A DNA stretch of 12,442 nt from Gemmatimonadota bacterium (GCA_016180765.1 JACPAP010000282.1:1-12442); one strand, 5' to 3'. Positions 1 to 8,990 are shown, counted from the stretch's first letter. Made by a program: numbers and translations. Notes: generated from the sequence alone by a model not told the origin.

Positions 1-834
<834 letters not shown>

Positions 835-866
835 GGGACCCGACACCACAATAAGGATGCGGAGCA

Positions 867-2066
<1,200 letters not shown>

Positions 2067-2079
2067 TGAGACGTACCAT

Positions 2080-2139
2080 GTGAGACGTAAGACGTGAGAC
2101 GGGTGGCGGCGGGTGGCCGTCTCACGTCTCACCTCTCAC
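2080..2139. repeat. Palindromic TGAGACG repeat in the tuf-rpsJ gap
   Basis: The 96-bp gap holds TGAGACGT at 2067-2074 and 2081-2088 and TGAGACG at 2095-2101, then reversed copies (CTCACGTCTCACC and so on). Bases 2090-2102 pair perfectly with 2117-2129 (13 bp, 14-nt loop). Outward of one mismatch, 2080-2088 pairs with 2131-2139 at 8 of 9 positions. The structure ends 13 nt before the rpsJ ribosome binding site. No T-run follows, so it is not a classical intrinsic terminator. It looks like a short dispersed or slippage-derived repeat that forms an RNA hairpin in the leader of rpsJ. Confidence 0.85.
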
Positions 2140-2152
2140 GGCTCACGATACC

Positions 2153-2157
2153 AGGAG
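2153..2157 (+). promoter_or_regulatory. Ribosome binding site of rpsJ
   Basis: AGGAG lies 5 nt upstream of the ATG at 2163. It decides the rpsJ start: the frame is open further upstream to 2094, but that part runs through the palindromic repeat and encodes no S10-like sequence. Confidence 0.85.
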
Positions 2158-2162
2158 CGGAC

Positions 2163-2471
2163 ATGGCGGGACGGATTCGCATCAGACTCAAGGCGTTCGA
2201 TCACGCGGTGCTGGACCAGGCCGCGGCGGACATCGTGCGCACGGTCGAGAAGAGCGGCGCTCGCGTGTCGGGTCCCATCCCGCTGCCCACCAAGACGCAG
2301 CGGTGGACCGTGTTGCGCTCGCCGCACGTGGACAAGAAGAGCCGCGAGCAGTTCGAGTTGAAGACCCACAAACGGCTGATCGACATCCGGGAGTCGCGCG
2401 CCCAGACGGTGGACGCCCTCACCAAGCTGGACTTGCCGGCGGGTGTGGACGTGGAGATCAAGGTCGAATAG
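2163..2471 (+). CDS. rpsJ: Small-subunit ribosomal protein S10 (uS10)
   Basis: S10 sits in the head of the 30S subunit and, in characterised bacteria, also acts as NusE in transcription antitermination with NusB and in coupling to NusG. The predicted protein is 102 residues, the normal length. It begins MAGRIRIRLKAFDHAVLD and carries the conserved IPLPTKTQRWTVLRSPHVDK and QFELKTHKRLIDI segments. The ATG at 2163 was chosen because of the AGGAG site at 2153-2157 and the family N-terminus; in-frame sequence upstream belongs to an intergenic repeat. It is the first gene of the S10 block and is separated from rplC by only 2 nt. Confidence 0.98.
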   Translation: MAGRIRIRLKAFDHAVLDQAAADIVRTVEKSGARVSGPIPLPTKTQRWTVLRSPHVDKKSREQFELKTHKRLIDIRESRAQTVDALTKLDLPAGVDVEIKVE

Positions 2472-2473
2472 CG

Positions 2474-3118
2474 ATGGACGGGATCATCGGTCGGAAGCTG
2501 GGGATGACGCGCCTCTTCGAGGAGGACGGCCGCGTGGTGCCCGTGACGGTCATCGAAGCGGGGCCCTGTCCGGTGCTTCAGGTGCACACGCCGGTGAATG
2601 GCCGCTGGGCCGTGCAGCTGGGCTTCGGCCAGCGGAAGCCCAAGCGGTCCGCCAGGGCCCTCGCGGGACACGCCAAGCAGGCGGGGCTGGAGGCGGTGCC
2701 CGTGGTGCTCAAGGAGTTCGGGCTTACGCCCGGGACCGAGGCCGCGCCGGCGCCGGGACACGTGGTGACGGTGGGCATCTTCCAGCCCGGCGAGTGGATC
2801 AAGGTCACCGGGACCAGCAAGGGGCGGGGGTTCCAGGGCGTGGTGAAGCGGCACGGCTTCAGCGGCGGTCCGGCGACCCACGGCAACACGCGCCACCGCA
2901 AGCCGGGGAGCGTCGGTCCGGGCACGGATCCCTCGCGCGTGATCAAGGGCAAGCGCATGCCGGGGCACATGGGCGCGAGACGGCACACCGAGGTCGGGCT
3001 CAAGGTGGTGAAGGTGGACACCGGGCGGAACCTGTTGTTCGTGCGGGGCGCGGTTCCGGGACCCATGCGCGGCATCCTGGAAGTGCGCAAGCAGGGAAGG
3101 CGGAGCCGCTATGCTTGA
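2474..3118 (+). CDS. rplC: Large-subunit ribosomal protein L3 (uL3)
   Basis: L3 is an early 50S assembly protein whose long loop reaches towards the peptidyl transferase centre. The 214-residue protein starts MDGIIGRKLGMTRLFEEDG and shows the family core GTSKGRGFQGVVKRHGF, then ATHGNTRHRKPGSVG and IKGKRMPGHMG. The position methylated as Gln150 in E. coli L3 (SIGQ) is Pro here (SVGP), so PrmB-type methylation at that site is not possible. That is common outside proteobacteria as far as I know. The start follows the rpsJ stop by 2 nt without a strong ribosome binding site of its own, suggesting coupled translation. The end overlaps rplD by 8 nt. Confidence 0.98.
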   Translation: MDGIIGRKLGMTRLFEEDGRVVPVTVIEAGPCPVLQVHTPVNGRWAVQLGFGQRKPKRSARALAGHAKQAGLEAVPVVLKEFGLTPGTEAAPAPGHVVTVGIFQPGEWIKVTGTSKGRGFQGVVKRHGFSGGPATHGNTRHRKPGSVGPGTDPSRVIKGKRMPGHMGARRHTEVGLKVVKVDTGRNLLFVRGAVPGPMRGILEVRKQGRRSRYA

Positions 3119-3884
3119 GGCGCTCCACTTCACCGCCGCCGGCCAGCGGAAGGGGAGCCACCAGCTGCCCGCCGAGTACGACGGGGTGATCAATCAGTCG
3201 GTGCTGCACCAAGCGGTGCGCACCTACCTCAACAACCAGCGGCACGGCACGCACGCCACCAAGACGCGGGGCCTGGTCTCGGGCGGCAATCAGAAGCCCT
3301 GGCGCCAGAAAGGCACCGGCCGCGCCCGGCAGGGCTCCATCCGCGCGCCGCACTGGCCCGGCGGCGGCACGGCGTTCGGGCCGCTGCCGCGCAGCTACCG
3401 CACCGACATCAACCGCAAGGTGCGGCAGCTGGCGCGGCGCTCGGCGCTCAACGCGCGGGCCCAGGGCGGGCAGATTTACGTGATCGAGCGGCTGGAGTTC
3501 GAGCAGCCCAAGACCAGCCAATTGGCGGGCTTGTTGGACACCCTCGAGTTGGCCGGCCAAAAGGTCCTGGTGCTGACCCACGGCCATCGTCCCGAGGTCT
3601 ATTTGTCGGGCCGCAACATCCCGGACGTGGAGGTCATGCCCTACCAAGAGGCCTCGGCCTACGACGTGCTCTGGGCGGACGCGGTGCTGGTGGAGGAATC
3701 TGCCGTCGGCGGGCACGCGATCGCCGGCACGGGCAAGGCGGCCACGGCGCGCGCCAAGCGGGCCGAACGGGCGGCCAAGGGGGCGGCCCGCCCCAAGGCC
3801 GCCGCCAAGAAGCCGAGTGCCAGGGCCAAGAGCGCCAAGCCGGCCAAGAAGCCCGGGGCATCGAAGAAGAAGGCGGCTGACTGA
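3111..3884 (+). CDS. rplD: Large-subunit ribosomal protein L4 (uL4) with basic C-terminal tail
   Basis: L4 is a primary 23S rRNA binder whose loop lines the exit tunnel constriction. In E. coli it also represses its own operon; nothing here shows that control. The conserved tunnel loop is clear at about residues 58-90 (SGGNQKPWRQKGTGRARQGS, then GGGTAFGP), and the globular domain follows to VLWADAVLVEES near residue 197. The protein has 257 residues against about 200-210 usual. The excess is a C-terminal tail (about 198-257) of Ala, Lys, Arg and Pro with AAKKPSARAKSAKPAKKPG, predicted disordered and rRNA-binding by composition. The ATG at 3111 overlaps the rplC stop by 8 nt, and the TGA overlaps the rplW ATG (TGATG). 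Confidence 0.97.
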   Translation: MLEALHFTAAGQRKGSHQLPAEYDGVINQSVLHQAVRTYLNNQRHGTHATKTRGLVSGGNQKPWRQKGTGRARQGSIRAPHWPGGGTAFGPLPRSYRTDINRKVRQLARRSALNARAQGGQIYVIERLEFEQPKTSQLAGLLDTLELAGQKVLVLTHGHRPEVYLSGRNIPDVEVMPYQEASAYDVLWADAVLVEESAVGGHAIAGTGKAATARAKRAERAAKGAARPKAAAKKPSARAKSAKPAKKPGASKKKAAD

Positions 3885-4171
3885 TGCCGGTGCTTCACCG
3901 GACCGTGGTGCAACCGGTCGTGACCGAAAAATCCTCGGCGGCGTACGCGGCGCGGAAGGAGTACGCCTTCATGGCGGACCCCCATGCGACCAAGCGGGAG
4001 ATCAAGGCCGCCATCGAGGGGCTGTTCAACGTCACCGTGGTGGGGATTCGCACGCTGCAGCAGCGGAGCAAGCGGCGTACCCTGGGGCGCCGCGAGGGGC
4101 GGCGGCCGCGGTGGAAGAAGGCGTACGTCCGGCTCAAACCGGGCGACGCCATTCAGGTGTTCGAGGGCTAG
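3884..4171 (+). CDS. rplW: Large-subunit ribosomal protein L23 (uL23)
   Basis: L23 lies at the exit of the peptide tunnel and is the docking site for trigger factor and SRP. The 95-residue length is normal. Family features are LHRTVVQPVVTEKSSAAY at the N-terminus, then YAFMADPHATKREIKAAIEG and the basic loop QRSKRRTLGRREGRRPRWKK, ending KAYVRLKPGDAIQVFEG. The ATG shares one base with the rplD stop codon (TGATG), a typical arrangement for re-initiation by the same ribosome. The rplB start follows after 4 nt. Confidence 0.97.
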   Translation: MPVLHRTVVQPVVTEKSSAAYAARKEYAFMADPHATKREIKAAIEGLFNVTVVGIRTLQQRSKRRTLGRREGRRPRWKKAYVRLKPGDAIQVFEG

Positions 4172-4175
4172 GGAC

Positions 4176-5015
4176 ATGGGGATCCGCCAACTTCGCCCGA
4201 CCAGCGCCGGCACCAGGCTGCGCTCCGTGCCGGACTTCGTGGAGATCACGAAGCTGGAGCCGGAGCGCTCCCTGCTCGAGCCGCTGCACCAGAAGGGCGG
4301 CCGGAACAATCAAGGGCACGTGACCGTGCGCTACCGCGGGGGCGGGCACAAGCGGCGCTATCGGGTGATCGATTTCCGCCGCGACAAGCTCAACATCCCG
4401 GCGCGGGTGACGGCCATCGAGTACGACCCCAACCGCACCGCCAGGTTGGCGCTGCTCACCTACGCGGACGGTGAGAAGCGCTACATCCTGCACGCCAAGG
4501 ACCTGCGGGTGGGGGACGCTGTGGTGGCGGGGCCCGGCAGCGACATCCGCACCGGCAACGCCCTGCCGCTGGCCGAGGTGCCGCTGGGCACGTCGGTGCA
4601 TTGCGTCGAGCTCAAGCGCGGGCGTGGCGCCCAGCTGTGCCGCTCCGCCGGCGCCAGCGCGCAGGTGGTGGCGAAGGAAGGCGTCTACGTGACCATCAAG
4701 CTCCGGAGCGGCGAGGTCCGCATGGTCCGGGGCGAGTGTCTGGCGACGGTGGGCGAGGTGGGGAACGCGGACCACGAGCTGGTGCGGGTCGGGAAGGCCG
4801 GCCGGACCCGCTGGCGGGGGCGACGGCCCCGGGTGCGCGGCGTGGCCAAGAACCCGGTGGATCACCCGCTGGGCGGCGGCGAAGGCAAGTCGTCGGGCGG
4901 CCGGCCGGCGTGCTCGCCGTGGGGCAAGCCCGAGGGAAAGAAGACGCGGCATCACAAGAAGGCAAGCACCAAACTGATCATCCGCGGGCGGAGACGCGGA
5001 AAGGCAACGCAGTAA
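4176..5015 (+). CDS. rplB: Large-subunit ribosomal protein L2 (uL2)
   Basis: L2 is needed for 30S-50S association and supports peptidyl transferase activity. The 279-residue protein has the OB/SH3 core (GGRNNQGHVTVRYRGGGHKRR, about 41-61) and the C-terminal family signature PRVRGVAKNPVDHPLGGGEG (218-237). His230 in VDHP corresponds to the functionally important E. coli His229 and is kept. The second His of the usual DHPHGGGEG is Leu232 here, a variant I recall in other phyla. The C-terminus is basic, as expected (KKTRHHKK, RGRRRGKATQ). The ATG at 4176 fits GAGG at 4163-4166; upstream in-frame codons overlap rplW and do not resemble L2. The TAA stop overlaps the rpsS ATG by one base (TAATG). 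Confidence 0.98.
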   Translation: MGIRQLRPTSAGTRLRSVPDFVEITKLEPERSLLEPLHQKGGRNNQGHVTVRYRGGGHKRRYRVIDFRRDKLNIPARVTAIEYDPNRTARLALLTYADGEKRYILHAKDLRVGDAVVAGPGSDIRTGNALPLAEVPLGTSVHCVELKRGRGAQLCRSAGASAQVVAKEGVYVTIKLRSGEVRMVRGECLATVGEVGNADHELVRVGKAGRTRWRGRRPRVRGVAKNPVDHPLGGGEGKSSGGRPACSPWGKPEGKKTRHHKKASTKLIIRGRRRGKATQ

Positions 5016-5341
5016 TGGCCAGAAGCGTCAAGAAGGGTCCCTACGTCGAGGCCTCGCTCTTGAAGAAGATCGAGGCGCTCAACGCCTCGAACGAAAAGCG
5101 GGTCTTCAAGACCTGGTCGCGGGGCTCCACCATTACGCCCGACTTCGTGGGACACACCATCGCGGTGCACAACGGCAACAAGTTCGTGCCGGTGTACATC
5201 AGCGAGAACATGGTGGGGCACAAGCTGGGCGAGTTCGCGCCCACCCGCCTGTTCCGGGGCCACACCATGAAGGTGGCGGCGGACAAGGCGGCCGAGGCCG
5301 GAGCGGCCCCGCCACCGCCGACGGCGGAAGGGAAGAAGTAG
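5015..5341 (+). CDS. rpsS: Small-subunit ribosomal protein S19 (uS19)
   Basis: S19 binds 16S rRNA in the 30S head with S13 and takes part in the B1 bridges near the A site. The 108-residue protein carries the family sequence MARSVKKGPYVEASLLKKI, GSTITPDFVGHTIAVHNG and MVGHKLGEFAPTRLFRGH. It is somewhat longer than the usual 90-95 residues: after residue 90 there is an Ala-rich tail with four consecutive prolines (99-102), ending AEGKK. The start overlaps the rplB stop by one base, with a GGAAAGG purine stretch at 4998-5004 upstream. Confidence 0.97.
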   Translation: MARSVKKGPYVEASLLKKIEALNASNEKRVFKTWSRGSTITPDFVGHTIAVHNGNKFVPVYISENMVGHKLGEFAPTRLFRGHTMKVAADKAAEAGAAPPPPTAEGKK

Positions 5342-5342
5342 C

Positions 5343-5699
5343 ATGGCGGCGCGGGCGATTCAGCGCGGCGTGCGCCAGTCGGCGCGCAAGATGCGGCTGG
5401 TGATCGACACCATCCGGGGCAAGGACGTGAACCAGGCGTATGCCTTGCTCAAGTTCTCCAAGAAGCGCGCCGCCAAGCGGATCGAGAAGGTGCTGCGATC
5501 GGCGGTGTCCAATGCCGAGCAGGACGCGCAGCGCGAGAACGCGGGGTTCGACGTGGATCGGCTGTACGTGGCCTACGCGGTGGTCAACGAGGGGCAGACG
5601 CTCAAGCGGTTCACCTCGGCCGCTCTGGGCCGGGCGACCCCGATCCACAAGCGTACCAGCTCGGTAGAGATCCGGGTCGCGGCGCGGGAGGAGAAGTAA
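5343..5699 (+). CDS. rplV: Large-subunit ribosomal protein L22 (uL22)
   Basis: L22 binds 23S rRNA domains, and its long hairpin lines the exit tunnel beside L4, where macrolides bind. The 118-residue length is normal. Visible family features are VRQSARKMRLVIDTIRGKDV (about 10-29), LLKFSKKRAAKRIEKVLRSA and the hairpin TSAALGRATPIHKRTSSVEI. The ATG at 5343 lies one base after the rpsS stop, preceded by a purine-rich site (GGAAGGGAAG, 5326-5335). Its last codons contain the rpsC ribosome binding site. Confidence 0.97.
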   Translation: MAARAIQRGVRQSARKMRLVIDTIRGKDVNQAYALLKFSKKRAAKRIEKVLRSAVSNAEQDAQRENAGFDVDRLYVAYAVVNEGQTLKRFTSAALGRATPIHKRTSSVEIRVAAREEK

Positions 5700-6359
5700 G
5701 TGGGCCAGAAGACGCATCCCTACGGGTTCCGCCTGGGCGTGATCAAGCCGTGGCGGTCGCGCTGGTACGCCGACGGCGAGTTCGCCGATCTGCTGCGCGA
5801 GGACGAGCTGATCCGCAAGTACCTGAAGACCCGCCTGGCGCACGCGGCCATCTCGGACGTGCACATCGAGCGCAAGCCGGGCAAGGTGACGGTGACGGTG
5901 TTCACCGGCCGTCCCGGGGTGGTGATCGGCAAGCGCGGGGCCGAGGTGGACAAGCTGCGGGACGAGCTGGCGCAGCTCACGGGCAAGGAAGTGGGCATCA
6001 ACGTCGAAGAGATCAAGCGGCCCGAGCTGGACGCCCAGCTGGTGGCCGACGGCGTGGCCCACCAGCTGATGCAGCGGGTCTCGTTTCGCCGGGCCATGAA
6101 GCGCTCGGTGCAGAGCGCCATGCGCATGGGGGCCCACGGGATCAAGGTGCGTACCTCGGGTCGGTTGGGCGGCGCGGAGATCGCGCGCTCGGAGGGGTAC
6201 CACGAGGGTCGGGTGCCGCTGCACACGCTGCGCGCGGACGTGGATTACGCCACCAGCACGGCCAAGACCACCTACGGCACCATCGGCGTCAAGGTCTGGA
6301 TCTTCAAGGGTGAGGTGGTGGAAGATCGCCGCGGCCGTACCTACAGCACGGGGGCCTGA
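5700..6359 (+). CDS. rpsC: Small-subunit ribosomal protein S3 (uS3)
   Basis: S3 forms part of the mRNA entry channel on the 30S subunit and contributes to helicase activity there. The 219-residue protein opens with the conserved GQKTHPYGFRLGVIKPWRS, has a type II KH domain with the GXXG loop GKRG at residues 77-80, and the C-terminal domain (AMKRSVQSAMRMGAHGIKV, GRLGGAEIARSEGYHEGRVP, ending VKVWIFKGEVV). The C-terminal tail is short. The start is GTG directly after the rplV TAA, with a strong GGAGGAG site at 5687-5693 (6-nt spacing) that fixes it. Confidence 0.98.
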   Translation: MGQKTHPYGFRLGVIKPWRSRWYADGEFADLLREDELIRKYLKTRLAHAAISDVHIERKPGKVTVTVFTGRPGVVIGKRGAEVDKLRDELAQLTGKEVGINVEEIKRPELDAQLVADGVAHQLMQRVSFRRAMKRSVQSAMRMGAHGIKVRTSGRLGGAEIARSEGYHEGRVPLHTLRADVDYATSTAKTTYGTIGVKVWIFKGEVVEDRRGRTYSTGA

Positions 6360-6362
6360 GCC

Positions 6363-6773
6363 ATGCTGGCGCCCAAACGGGTCAAGTACCGCAAACAGAT
6401 GAAGGGCCGGACCCGGGGGCACGCCACCCGCGGGCAGACGGTGGCGTTCGGCCACTACGGGCTGATCGCGCTGGAGCCGGGTTGGGTCTCCAGCCGGCAG
6501 ATCGAGGCCTCCCGGGTGGCGCTGACCCGGGAGATGAAGCGTGGCGGCAAAGTCTGGATCCGGATCTTCCCGGACAAGCCGATCACCAAGAAGCCGGCCG
6601 AGACGCGGATGGGAAAAGGGAAGGGCAACCCCGAGGGCTGGGTGGCCGTGGTGAAGCCCGGCCGCGTGCTGTTCGAGGTCGAGGGCATTCCGGAGGACCT
6701 GGCGCGGCTGGCGCTGAAGCTCGCTTCCGCCAAACTGCCGGTCCGGACCCGGTTCGTGAGCCGGGAGGAGTGA
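6363..6773 (+). CDS. rplP: Large-subunit ribosomal protein L16 (uL16)
   Basis: L16 binds near the A-site tRNA elbow and is a late 50S assembly protein. The 136-residue length is the family norm. It shows PKRVKYRKQMKGRTRG at the start, FGHYGLIALEPGWVSSRQIE, RGGKVWIRIFPDKPITKKP and ETRMGKGKGNPEGWVAVV. Arg82 in ETRMGKGKG corresponds to the Arg that E. coli hydroxylates (Arg81). The start ATG lies 3 nt after the rpsC stop. The GGGAGGAG site for the next gene lies in its last codons (6763-6770). Confidence 0.98.
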   Translation: MLAPKRVKYRKQMKGRTRGHATRGQTVAFGHYGLIALEPGWVSSRQIEASRVALTREMKRGGKVWIRIFPDKPITKKPAETRMGKGKGNPEGWVAVVKPGRVLFEVEGIPEDLARLALKLASAKLPVRTRFVSREE

Positions 6774-6777
6774 GCCC

Positions 6778-6999
6778 GTGGCGTTGAAAGACCTGGAGAA
6801 CAAGCCGCTGCGGCCCGCGCTGGCGCGCGAGCTGAGCGTGGACGAGCTGAAGCAGGAGCTGGCGAAGTTGGAGGAAGCGCAGTTCCGGCTCCGGTTCCGG
6901 TCCGCCACGGAAGCGATCGAGAACCCGATGCAGTTCCGGATGATCCGGCGCAACATCGCGCGGCTCAAGACGATGCTCAAGGAGAGGGCGGCCACATGA
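6778..6999 (+). CDS. rpmC: Large-subunit ribosomal protein L29 (uL29)
   Basis: L29 is a small helical protein near the tunnel exit, next to L23. The 73-residue protein has the two-helix hairpin pattern: ELSVDELKQELAKLEEAQFR, then FRSATEAIENPMQFRMIRRN and IARLKTMLKER. It is slightly longer at the N-terminus than the common 60-70 residues. The start is GTG at 6778, 7 nt after GGGAGGAG. The stop overlaps the rpsQ ATG by four bases (ATGA). Confidence 0.95.
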   Translation: MALKDLENKPLRPALARELSVDELKQELAKLEEAQFRLRFRSATEAIENPMQFRMIRRNIARLKTMLKERAAT

Positions 7000-7286
7000 C
7001 GGAGCAGGCGGCAATCCCGGGCCCCGGTACCGGCGCGGAACGGGGACGCCGCAAGGTGCGGACCGGCGTGGTGGTGAGCGACAAGATGCAGAAAACGGTG
7101 GTGGTGCTGCTGACCCGCCGCTTCGCGCACGGGTTCTACGGGAAGCAGGTCACGCGCTCCAAGCGGGTGGCCGCGCACGACGAGCAGGGCGCGCGCACGG
7201 GGGACAAGGTGCGCATCGTGGAGACTCGGCCGCTGTCGAGTACCAAGCGCTGGCGGGTGGTCGAGATCCTCGAGCGCGCCAAATAG
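6996..7286 (+). CDS. rpsQ: Small-subunit ribosomal protein S17 (uS17)
   Basis: S17 is a primary 16S rRNA binder with an OB fold, important early in 30S assembly. The core starts at about residue 18 (RRKVRTGVVVSDKMQKTVVV) and continues with FYGKQVTRSKRVAAHDE and GDKVRIVETRPLSSTKRWRV. The 96 residues exceed the usual 80-90 because of about 17 extra N-terminal residues rich in Gly, Pro and Ala. The ATG overlaps the rpmC stop (ATGA), and an AAGGAGAGGG purine run at 6979-6988 supports this start rather than an internal one. Confidence 0.96.
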   Translation: MTEQAAIPGPGTGAERGRRKVRTGVVVSDKMQKTVVVLLTRRFAHGFYGKQVTRSKRVAAHDEQGARTGDKVRIVETRPLSSTKRWRVVEILERAK

Positions 7287-7299
7287 GTGAGGTGGGGAC

Positions 7300-7668
7300 G
7301 TGGTACAACAGGAGTCGATGCTCAAGATCGCCGACAACTCGGGCGCCCGGAAGGCGCTGGTGATCCGGGTGCTGGGCGGCAGCCGCCGGCGCTATGCGGG
7401 CCTGGGCGACGTGGTGGTGGTGGCCATCAAGGACGCGCTGCCGACCGGGCAGATCAAGAAGGGCGAGGTCGCCAAGGCGGTGATCGTGCGCACGGCCAAG
7501 GAGACGCGGCGGAAGGACGGGAGCTACATCCGCTTCGACGAGAACGCGGCGGTCTTGATCACGGACCAGGGCGAGCCCCGGGCCACGCGCATCTTCGGCC
7601 CGGTAGGGCGCGAGTTGCGCGACAAGAAGTTCATGAAGATCGTGTCGCTGGCGCCCGAGGTGATCTGA
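7300..7668 (+). CDS. rplN: Large-subunit ribosomal protein L14 (uL14)
   Basis: L14 lies on the 50S interface, contacts 16S rRNA in bridges B5 and B8 and, in other bacteria, is the target of the silencing factor RsfS. The 122-residue length is standard. The sequence has MLKIADNSGARKALVIRVLG, RRYAGLGDVVVVAIKDA and the C-terminal TRIFGPVGRELRDKKFMKIV. The start GTG at 7300 gives the usual MVQQES-type N-terminus (E. coli MIQEQT), with GGTGAGG at 7286-7292 as the likely ribosome binding site. It is the first gene of the spc block, only 13 nt after rpsQ, so no separate spc promoter region is evident. Confidence 0.98.
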   Translation: MVQQESMLKIADNSGARKALVIRVLGGSRRRYAGLGDVVVVAIKDALPTGQIKKGEVAKAVIVRTAKETRRKDGSYIRFDENAAVLITDQGEPRATRIFGPVGRELRDKKFMKIVSLAPEVI

Positions 7669-7669
7669 C

Positions 7670-8053
7670 ATGAAACCGCTGGTCTACAAGAAGCGCCGCC
7701 GCGAGCCCACCCCGTTTCGGGCGCCCCAACCGGTCCTCCACATCACCAAGGGGGACACGGTGCGGGTCATCAGCGGCGAGTTCAAGGGCAAGGAAGGCAA
7801 GGTGCTGCGGGTGCACCCGCACGAGGGCAAAGTGGTGATCGACGGCATCAACGTGGTGAAGAAACACAAGCGCGGCACCCAGACGGACGAGGGCGGGATC
7901 ATTCAGTTCCCGGCTCCGATCCACGCATCCAACGTGATGCTGCTGGATCCCAAGAGCGGGGAGCCGACCCGCATCCGGCGGCGCAAGGACAAGGATGGAA
8001 CCGTGGAACGGGTGAGCCGGAAGTCCGGCCAGCCGATCCCGCGGAACAGGTAA
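7670..8053 (+). CDS. rplX: Large-subunit ribosomal protein L24 (uL24) with N-terminal extension
   Basis: L24 is one of the two proteins that initiate 50S assembly and lies near the tunnel exit. A KOW motif is visible at about residues 26-52 (ITKGDTVRVISGEFKGKEGK), followed by VVIDGINVVKKHKRGTQ and GGIIQFPAPIHASNVML. The 127 residues are longer than the usual 100-110, mainly because of a basic N-terminal extension of about 22 residues (YKKRRREPTPF). The ATG at 7670 is supported by GAGGTGAT at 7657-7664, which matches the 16S rRNA tail well. It begins one base after the rplN stop. Confidence 0.97.
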   Translation: MKPLVYKKRRREPTPFRAPQPVLHITKGDTVRVISGEFKGKEGKVLRVHPHEGKVVIDGINVVKKHKRGTQTDEGGIIQFPAPIHASNVMLLDPKSGEPTRIRRRKDKDGTVERVSRKSGQPIPRNR

Positions 8054-8056
8054 GCC

Positions 8057-8827
8057 ATGGCGACCGAAGAGACGGCCGAACAGACGAGCCCCGAAACGAC
8101 GAAGCCCGAGGCCCAGGCGAAGCCCGACGGCGCGACGTCCGAGCGGCCCAAACCTGAGCCCAAGAAGGGCGAGCAGCCGAAGGGCCAGCCCAAGAAGGAC
8201 AAGGGGCGGGAGAAGGCGGCCAAGCAGGCCGAGGCCGAGCCCGAGGAGGCCGGACCGCCGCCGCCGCCGCCGCGGTTACGGGAGTACTACCACCGGACGG
8301 TGGGACCCAAGCTGATGAAGCAGTTCGGGCTCACCAACCCGCACCAGGTTCCGCGGCTGGCCAAGATCGTGCTCAACGTGGGCGTGGGCGAGGCGCCCAA
8401 GACGCCCAAGTTGATGGACGCCGTGGTGGACGAACTGGCCGTGATCACCGGCCAGCGGCCGGTGGTGACGCGGGCCAAGAAATCCATCGCCAACTTCAAC
8501 CTGCGGCAGGGGATGGCGATCGGCGCCGCGGTGACGCTGCGCGGGGCCCGGATGTGGGAGTTCCTGGACCGGTTCATCAACGTGACCGTGCCGCGGTTTC
8601 GCGATTTCCGCGGGCTGTCCACGCGCTCGTTCGACGGGCGCGGGAGCTACACCATCGGGATCAAGGAGCAGATGGTGTTCCCGGAGATCGACTACGACAA
8701 GGTCGAGAAGATCCATGGGATGGACATCACCTTCGTGACCACGGCCGGCCGGGACGACGTCGCCATGGCGCTGTTGCGCGAGTTGGGGATGCCCTTCCGG
8801 GGCGAGACCCCGGTGGCGGTAGGCTAG
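8057..8827 (+). CDS. rplE: Large-subunit ribosomal protein L5 (uL5) with long N-terminal extension
   Basis: L5 binds 5S rRNA together with L18 and contacts P-site tRNA and S13. The L5 core starts at about residue 73 (RLREYYHRTVGPKLMKQFG) and is full length (VPRLAKIVLNVGVGEAPKT, RGARMWEFLDRFINVTVPRF, RDFRGLSTRSFDGRGSY, FPEIDYDKVEKIHGMDIT). In front lies a 72-residue segment of Glu, Lys, Pro, Ala and Thr ending in six prolines (67-72), unlike the roughly 180-residue norm. No start codon exists between the extension and the core start, so a shorter product would lose conserved L5 residues; the ATG at 8057 is therefore preferred, though its ribosome binding site is weak. A 214-bp repeat-bearing gap follows. 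Confidence 0.96.
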   Translation: MATEETAEQTSPETTKPEAQAKPDGATSERPKPEPKKGEQPKGQPKKDKGREKAAKQAEAEPEEAGPPPPPPRLREYYHRTVGPKLMKQFGLTNPHQVPRLAKIVLNVGVGEAPKTPKLMDAVVDELAVITGQRPVVTRAKKSIANFNLRQGMAIGAAVTLRGARMWEFLDRFINVTVPRFRDFRGLSTRSFDGRGSYTIGIKEQMVFPEIDYDKVEKIHGMDITFVTTAGRDDVAMALLRELGMPFRGETPVAVG

Positions 8828-8854
8828 ACGCTCTGACCCGTCGTGCGGTGAGTC

Positions 8855-8990
8855 TTTCACCGCAGAGGGCGCAGAGAACGCAGAGAAACGAACTGCAGAG
8901 GCACACATGAGTGGTTTTCCTGATCTGATGGTGGGGCGGCGGGGGGCTTGCCAGTCAACCTCCGCGCCCTCTGCGCTCTCTGCGGTGAAA
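8855..8990. repeat. Large inverted repeat with GCAGAG core between rplE and rpsN
   Basis: Bases 8855-8885 and the reverse complement of 8960-8990 match at 27 of 31 positions (both begin TTTCACCGCAGAG), separated by 74 nt. Inside the left arm GCAGAG recurs every 9 bp (8862, 8871, 8880) and again at 8895. A second, smaller pair lies further in and out: GATCTGATGGTGG (8922-8934) against CCACCAGATC (8991-9000), with a 3-nt bulge. No open frame with coding character lies here, and I see no promoter hexamers or T-run. I recall CTCTGCG..CTCTGCGGTG-type repeats as dispersed intergenic elements in several phyla; this looks like a copy. In the transcript it would form a long stem-loop. Confidence 0.88.

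Noticed and set aside
2090..2129. Hairpin considered as an intrinsic terminator after tuf
   Set aside because: There is no T-run after the stem and the downstream gene starts within 35 nt, so termination is not supported.
4863..4871. L2 DHPHGGGEG motif reads DHPLGGGEG
   Set aside because: The functionally important first His is kept, and Leu at the second position is a variant I recall from other bacterial groups, so I do not count it as novel.
5199..7337. Very long open frame on the minus strand (712 codons) across rpsS to rplN
   Set aside because: It lies antisense to well-conserved ribosomal genes. Such frames are expected when third positions are nearly always G or C, and its translation shows no domain I recognise.
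8862..8900. Regularly spaced GCAGAG units considered as a CRISPR-like array
   Set aside because: The unit is 6 bp with 3-bp spacing, no proper repeat-spacer structure and no cas genes.
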